A stretch of 64,000 nt of DNA from Rhea pennata (Eukaryota; Chordata; Aves; Rheiformes; Rheidae), in contig NC_084669.1 in the NCBI RefSeq assembly GCF_028389875.1, positions 9,075,501 through 9,139,500 on the forward strand. Direction: 5' to 3'. Within the stretch, counting starts at the first letter, position 1, and the number at the start of each line of letters is the position of its first letter. The notes beneath the pieces were generated by a model. It made no database searches and was not told where the DNA came from. It was given only the letters and a program-made list of their open reading frames with translations. Positions 59,201 to 64,000 of the stretch are shown in pieces. The position numbers and the translations under genes were made by a program.

Positions 59201-60882
59201 ACATTTGCCATAGACAAGAAAACAGAATGACATCAATGAGTGTGACTGAAGTGTGGACAACAGTGAGGGAATGCATGCGCAACAGAGCTGGATATGACTA
59301 AAAGTCATTGCTGCATGTGAGCATGAACAAAGTATCATAGGCTCAGAGATGCTAATTCATTTTATGTACATACGCCGTTGTTGAGAGTGGGTGTGTGTTA
59401 CCCGTTGTTCCGCTGTTCCCGTGCCTTCTTACACACATGCTCTCCCTATTCAGTTAACGTGATGTGATAGGTGACCAGCATAAAAGCAGTGCCAGAGAGT
59501 TAGTCTCAGATAAAGCACACATATTAGCTGGGCCGTACTTCCAGACTGCTTTGGGAACATGTTTGATATTTACACCTGTTACTAGAACCCATGTCTACTC
59601 TGTGAACTTAGTGTGGTGCAATCTGTATTACATCCCTCAGATATCAAAATTTTGTAACTGTTTTGTTGATAAAAAAGTCCTGTAGGCTTCCTGATAGTAA
59701 GATGCACTGTATATGGTATAGCAGAGTGGAGGAAGGTGATTCAGTCTCTCCTGTCATTTAGTTGTCTAATGGCTCCTCAGTGACCATAGATTGTGCTTTC
59801 TAGCTCTTAGTTCATAGTTGACCATTCTGAAATTGATAAATCTGCTTTAAGATTTTAATTTCACTATACTGATGTGATCTTCTAACCTGTAATTCTTGAT
59901 AAACTGGATTGTTGTTTTGCTTAACCCTTGTCAGCATCTAATAAGCTGGCCCGAGCAGCAGCATAGGGTTTCTTTTCTGTGGTTGGGAGCTGTTTGGCCC
60001 CATTAAATTGGGGGCTGGAGCTACAGGGGAGAAGGGGTGCCCATTGGATACTAACCTGGTTCTTCTGTGCTTTGCAGCTGGTTGCTTGCTGCTCTTATTA
60101 AGGTGCCAGGAGGAAGCAGAGTCCTCTTCCATGTTAATTATTAGATTGTTTTGCAGCCAAAATTGCTATCATTTCTGTGTTTATATACTATTTACGTACA
60201 GCTATACAGATGTCTAGTTACTATGCACTATTATTGTTCAGTGGGTGGATTTCAAACTGAGCCACAGGCTTTGCTGTCAGGTAATAAACTAGGTTAGTTG
60301 AATTACTATCAAATAGTACTGTCAGTGCCTTTAGAAGAAAATTAACCGTCTATCCAGCAGTTTAAGGAGCAGAAGCTCTGACACAGCTTTCTCTAGCAGC
60401 GTAAGGTCTGACAGTGCTTTCTCCTCCATTGCTTTTACTGCTCATGTGGATCTTCCCAAGAGCATCGCCATGGGATGAAGCACGCACTGCACAACGCATG
60501 TGGAATTTCCCTGTATGAGACGGGAACATCGCCGTATTTATCTCCTCCCCGAAGAAAGCAGAGGACGAGCGCCGCGTCTGCGGCACAGGCTCGCCGCGCC
60601 GCGCCTCAGCCCTCGCCGGGGCGCCCGCTCGGCAGCGCTGCGGCCGCGGCGCCCCCTGCCCTGCGGCGGCCCCGGCAGCTCGGCATCGCCGCGCGGCCCC
60701 GCAGCCGCGGCGGGCGGGGAGGGAGCGCGGGGGGCGGCGCGGCGCGGCCCCGCCCGCGCCCGCATTGGCCGCGGCGGCGGCGCGGGCGCGGGGCGGTGCG
60801 GAGCGGAGCGGTGCGGAGCGGGCCGTGCGCTGCCGCCGCTGCGCGCCCGGCGCCGCCGCTCCGGCTCGCCGCCGCCTGAGCC

Positions 60883-60895
60883 ATGTCTGCCAGAG
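60883..60895 (+). CDS. Putative first coding exon (MSAR-), gene unassigned
   Basis: ATG at 60883-60885 has G at -3 and an in-frame TGA two codons upstream (60877-60879), so a start there is clean. The codons ATG TCT GCC AGA G are followed by GTGGGT, an acceptable splice donor at 60896. Read through instead, the frame runs 60 codons with a polyproline stretch and stops at 61065. No downstream partner exon was recognised in the window. The gene could be ABLIM1 by synteny, another gene, or a non-coding leader. Confidence 0.35.
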
Positions 60896-60911
60896 GTGGG
60901 TCCGCGCCGGG

Positions 60912-60935
60912 GCCGCCGCCGCCGCCGCCGCCGCC
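60912..60935 (+). repeat. (GCC)8 trinucleotide repeat
   Basis: Eight uninterrupted GCC units lie 17 bp past the putative exon 1 donor. In the frame of the ATG at 60883 they encode prolines. Confidence 0.92.
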
Positions 60936-61280
60936 GCGGGAGGGCGCGGAGCGGGCGGGAGGGCCGCGCCTGACCTTGGTGCGCGCTGCGGGGCCGCTGC
61001 TCGGGCCAGCGCGCTGCGGCGGGCGGAGGTTGCGCGGGCGCGGCGGGAGGCGAGGCGGTTTGTAGTGCCCCCTCCCCGCCGTCTCCCGCCCGGTGCCGTC
61101 TGCAGCTCGGCTGCGGGGGTGCTCCAGGGCGGGCTGCAGCAGCGTTTAGCGCCGCAGAGCAGCCCTCGGAGAGAGGCAGCGAGCCGCACCCGGCGGGCGA
61201 GGCTGCGTGAGCCCGCCTCGCCCTTTGGGGAGCCCCCAAAGCGGGAGGCTCGGCCTCGGGGGCAGAGGAGCAGGTATGAG

Positions 61281-64000
61281 GCGTGGCAGCCCGATGGGTT
61301 TTTAAAAAATTATGGTGGGAATACATGTATATGGAGAAGGGAATACAGCAGTGAGGATGGTTTTAGGGTCAGAACTCAACGTTTGTTATTATTTGGGAAA
61401 TGTTAACTGATTGGTACTTTGCTGAACGCTAGTAAGGAGTCTAGCGTGTTCTCTTGCTCTAGAGCAAGCGCTCCTGCTAGGGCGTGGTGTCCAGTCAGCA
61501 GGCTGTACCTTTTGTGCACTTCTGCAGCTAGCTTGAAATGAACGTTTTGTTCCAAATGTGCATTTGTTTTAATAATGGCCTAAACTTAAATAGCCTTTCT
61601 CCTTTGCATTCATTTGTGTGTAGGCTCTGATTCTTATGTTTGGTAAATCTGGAGCACAGGTGAACAAATAAGCGTCATTAAATGCAGAGCGTACCTTGTC
61701 CCTAACTTCTGCTTGCAATTTGATAAACCGATGCAGGCATGGCCCAGAGACTGATGTTTTCTGTTTGTATGGTCACAGTTACTGCCAATTAAAAAACTGG
61801 AGAAATGAAGTTAAACGTATCCTTAACATTGTCATAACAAAGCAAAAATATTAATAACCTTTTTTAAAATTTTCTGAAAGGAGAAAATTATCTGTGCAAT
61901 AATGGCAAGTCAAACACTCCCTGGTTATCTCGGAATTGAAGAATACTTTGTCAAAAATACAAATTACAAATGAATGAACCTCTCAATGTAGGAATGTATC
62001 CTATTTGTTCATTCCCTTATTTCTCTGCTTCTTCAGGTATATTGCTAAGTATGGACCAGCTCTTTTATTTCGGTGGATTTCTGTTGATTTCTAAATGAGC
62101 TTCATGCACATTGAACACATTGTGCAACTATGCTGAAAGGTTGTCAGTACTTTGCGGTTATGGCCATATTCCTAAAGCATCACACACATTTTAGATATAA
62201 ATAATAAATGGTGTTAGATAGCACAGTTCTTCGTAACACAGAAGAATTCTTGCTTTAGGAAGGCATGGGGTTCCAAAGAATCCATTTCTTAAAGAGCTTT
62301 AGTTATATTAGGATTCAGTGCTATTGTAAGGCTACATTAGTACCCATGGGGAAAATCCTGACCTCAGCAAACTTTTATAATATAGATTATTTTTGTTGCC
62401 TTCAAAGGGGCACCTGGATTGAGGAAGTGATGGAAAACCTTTGCAATTTCAGTTCTGCAGGTGACTCCCAAAACGGAAATGTAGAGGATGGGAGCCCAGG
62501 GAACATTTCCACTGGCCATACCGGTTCTCCTTCCCCCACTGTCCCTGTTTTGTATTTCATTTGCACAACATGTGTAATGTTTGATGCCTGCTTGATTCTG
62601 TTGGAGAGCTGCCTGGAGATGAAGGGTGAATTCTTTCTCAGCCTTTCCAGTGCCATCTAGTTTTTTTCAGAGTAATTAACTGCAGAGACAGAGAGAGAGA
62701 GTGTTCATAGATGGGTACTGAGTAAGATTCATAAGAGAGATTAAGATACTAATTTGTATCGATACAAATTAGTTTTAACGGATGGACTCGGTTGGAAAAT
62801 CAGCATGTCTGTGCAAGTAAATTGTAGAGTTACTCAGTACTGATCAAAGGCCGGTTTTGTGTAAAGCAGCATAGAACACTTTTATTCATAACTATTTTAA
62901 ACACTACTACTGTTAAAAACTTACATATGTATTTACCTTTACATACTTTGGTGGTATAATGAGTCTTAATGGGGTTACTCAAAAGGATGGAGCTCAGATA
63001 AGAAATATACCTTTATGGGATCAGGACTTTGTTTAAATGTCAGATATGGACCTTTTGCCTCATGAAGGTGGATTACCTCATGCGTATGGAGTCTCATTAA
63101 GATATTGTATCACTGGGGTCTGCATGTTCAGCTAATGTTTATTGTTAATATTTTATGTTGTGCTGGCTGTCCAAAAGATGACAGTTATTACTCTGAATGT
63201 GCCAGAGACATAGAGCCATCTGCCCACTGATTATATGTCAAACTTAACAAGTATAGCAAAAGAGCTAAGCATTTACCTGTGCCATTTTTATTACTAAACT
63301 GCTGAACATATTCAAAACATAGTAAAAACCATGACAATATCAACTGTGTTTTTATCTATGCAGAAATCTTTATTCATCGCTTTTGCTCCAGGAGGCAGCA
63401 TGGTCTAGTGAACTGACTGCATCAGATGACAGAACTCCTGAAATGTAGCAGTAGCTCTGTAGTTTTGGGCAACTCCTTTTAACTCTTCTGTTTCAGTCCT
63501 CATTTGTTATTTGACCATAAATACCCATGTAGTCAATGATATTATGGTAAATTGCAAAAACAATATGTATAACTAATAATTTAAATTAATGTAACTTTGC
63601 CTTAAATAGAACTCTGGATGAAGATTTTTATATTTCCCTACTTCTACAATGGAAATAATGGTAGCTAACTTTTCAGAGGGATTGCTCTGAAGACTAATGA
63701 ATACAACAGTATTTTATTTTCTGAAGTTTTCCTTTCTTTTCTACTACCCCTCACAGACTCAGTTGTTGCAGTCTGACACTCCTGTCCTACCCTTTTGCTG
63801 TTACGAAAATGTAAGGCCTTTGCTGCTTTCCTCATAATACGGCTCTAGCTGATGTTTTGACCAAATGTCAAATAAGTATCTGAGTATTTCCAGAAACTTG
63901 GATGAATCATCATTTTGGAAATGGGGTGATTTAACTAACTGAGAGCTGAAATGAACTTTGAAAATCACTTTTCGCTTTCCTGTCTACCTGGAGTCCTTCC
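61281..64000. other. AT-rich region downstream of the second CpG island (probable intron 1)
   Basis: No recognisable exon. A secondary possible donor, CAG|GTATGAG, occurs at 61273/61274 at the island edge. The frame at 62265-62660 (+, 131 codons) shows no known domain. It contains the 26-bp palindrome at 62748-62773 and a short GA run (62688-62700). Confidence 0.6.
62748..62773. repeat. 26-bp perfect palindrome
   Basis: The half-site actaatttgtatc (62748-62760) is followed without a spacer by gatacaaattagt (62761-62773), its exact reverse complement. The centre is tatcgata. Confidence 0.95.

Larger units (their letters stand above)
48651..60529. other. Intergenic region between two divergent CpG islands
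   Basis: About 11.9 kb. Apart from one CR1 copy (52296-53230), an AT dinucleotide run (49291-49306) and an A-run near 57379-57397, no gene or RNA is recognised. A GC box (ggggcgggg, about 48846) follows the FHIP2A island. The frame at 58954-59301 (+, 115 codons) has no recognisable similarity. Confidence 0.75.
60530..61280. promoter_or_regulatory. Second CpG island: promoter of a plus-strand gene
   Basis: About 750 bp of GC-rich, CpG-dense DNA. It contains an inverted CCAAT box (attgg, 60764-60768), a GC box (ccccgccc, about 60749) and a run of gcggagcg/gcggtgcg units (60793-60825) just before a well-placed ATG. The layout points transcription rightward. By remembered synteny this may be an upstream promoter of ABLIM1; no LIM exon is present to confirm it. 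Confidence 0.65.

Noticed and set aside
58954..59301. 115-codon plus-strand frame in the intergenic region
   Set aside because: It looks protein-like in places, but I recognise no family and the possible upstream acceptor is weak. It could be re-examined with a BLASTP search; a conserved hit would revive it.
60362..61406. Long open frames (up to 275 codons) on both strands over the second CpG island
   Set aside because: Same composition effect; no domain or homology seen. Only the small ATG-to-donor segment was kept, at low confidence.
62265..62660. 131-codon plus-strand frame after the second CpG island
   Set aside because: No domain; the ABLIM1 LIM motif pattern (paired CxxC/HxxC) is absent.

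Overview
The window looks like avian genomic DNA. The evidence is one fully intron-split vertebrate gene with typical GT-AG introns, a 5'-truncated CR1 LINE of the kind that dominates bird genomes, very low recent repeat content over 64 kb, compact introns (three near 100 bp) and two sharp CpG islands in an otherwise AT-rich sequence. A crocodilian or turtle source cannot be fully excluded, but repeat density favours a bird.

The only gene that can be read completely is FHIP2A (formerly FAM160B1), on the minus strand. Its 17 coding exons run from the ATG at 48109 down to the stop at 17400-17402. Joined, they give 2298 nt, an intact 765-codon frame of the same length as the human protein. All exon boundaries, phases and GT-AG sites were worked out by hand and agree with each other. 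FHIP2A is the adaptor subunit of an FTS-Hook-FHIP complex that couples dynein-1 to membrane cargo (Hook2 and Rab1A vesicles in published work).

Layout: 1-13.2 kb is 3' flanking DNA with no recognisable gene; it holds a polypurine tract, a hairpin and a degraded LINE-like fragment. About 13.2-17.4 kb is the probable long FHIP2A 3' UTR, with candidate poly(A) signals, Pumilio-type sites and a 15-bp inverted repeat. 17.4-48.1 kb is the FHIP2A coding body, with ancient repeat remnants in its introns. 47.5-48.65 kb is the FHIP2A CpG-island promoter, containing a perfect 32-bp tandem duplication just inside intron 1. 48.65-60.5 kb is intergenic with one dead CR1. 60.53-61.28 kb is a second CpG island pointing the other way (+ strand), with a plausible short first coding exon. 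By remembered vertebrate synteny (ABLIM1 head-to-head with FHIP2A, TRUB1 downstream) this second promoter may be an upstream ABLIM1 promoter, but no ABLIM1 LIM-domain exon lies in the window, so that is inference.

I found no CRISPR array, operon, prokaryotic system or clearly novel coding system. The most interesting unexplained items are the 3' UTR inverted repeat, the 26-bp perfect palindrome at 62748-62773, the unassigned CpG-island first exon with an adjacent GCC repeat, and the promoter-proximal tandem duplication.
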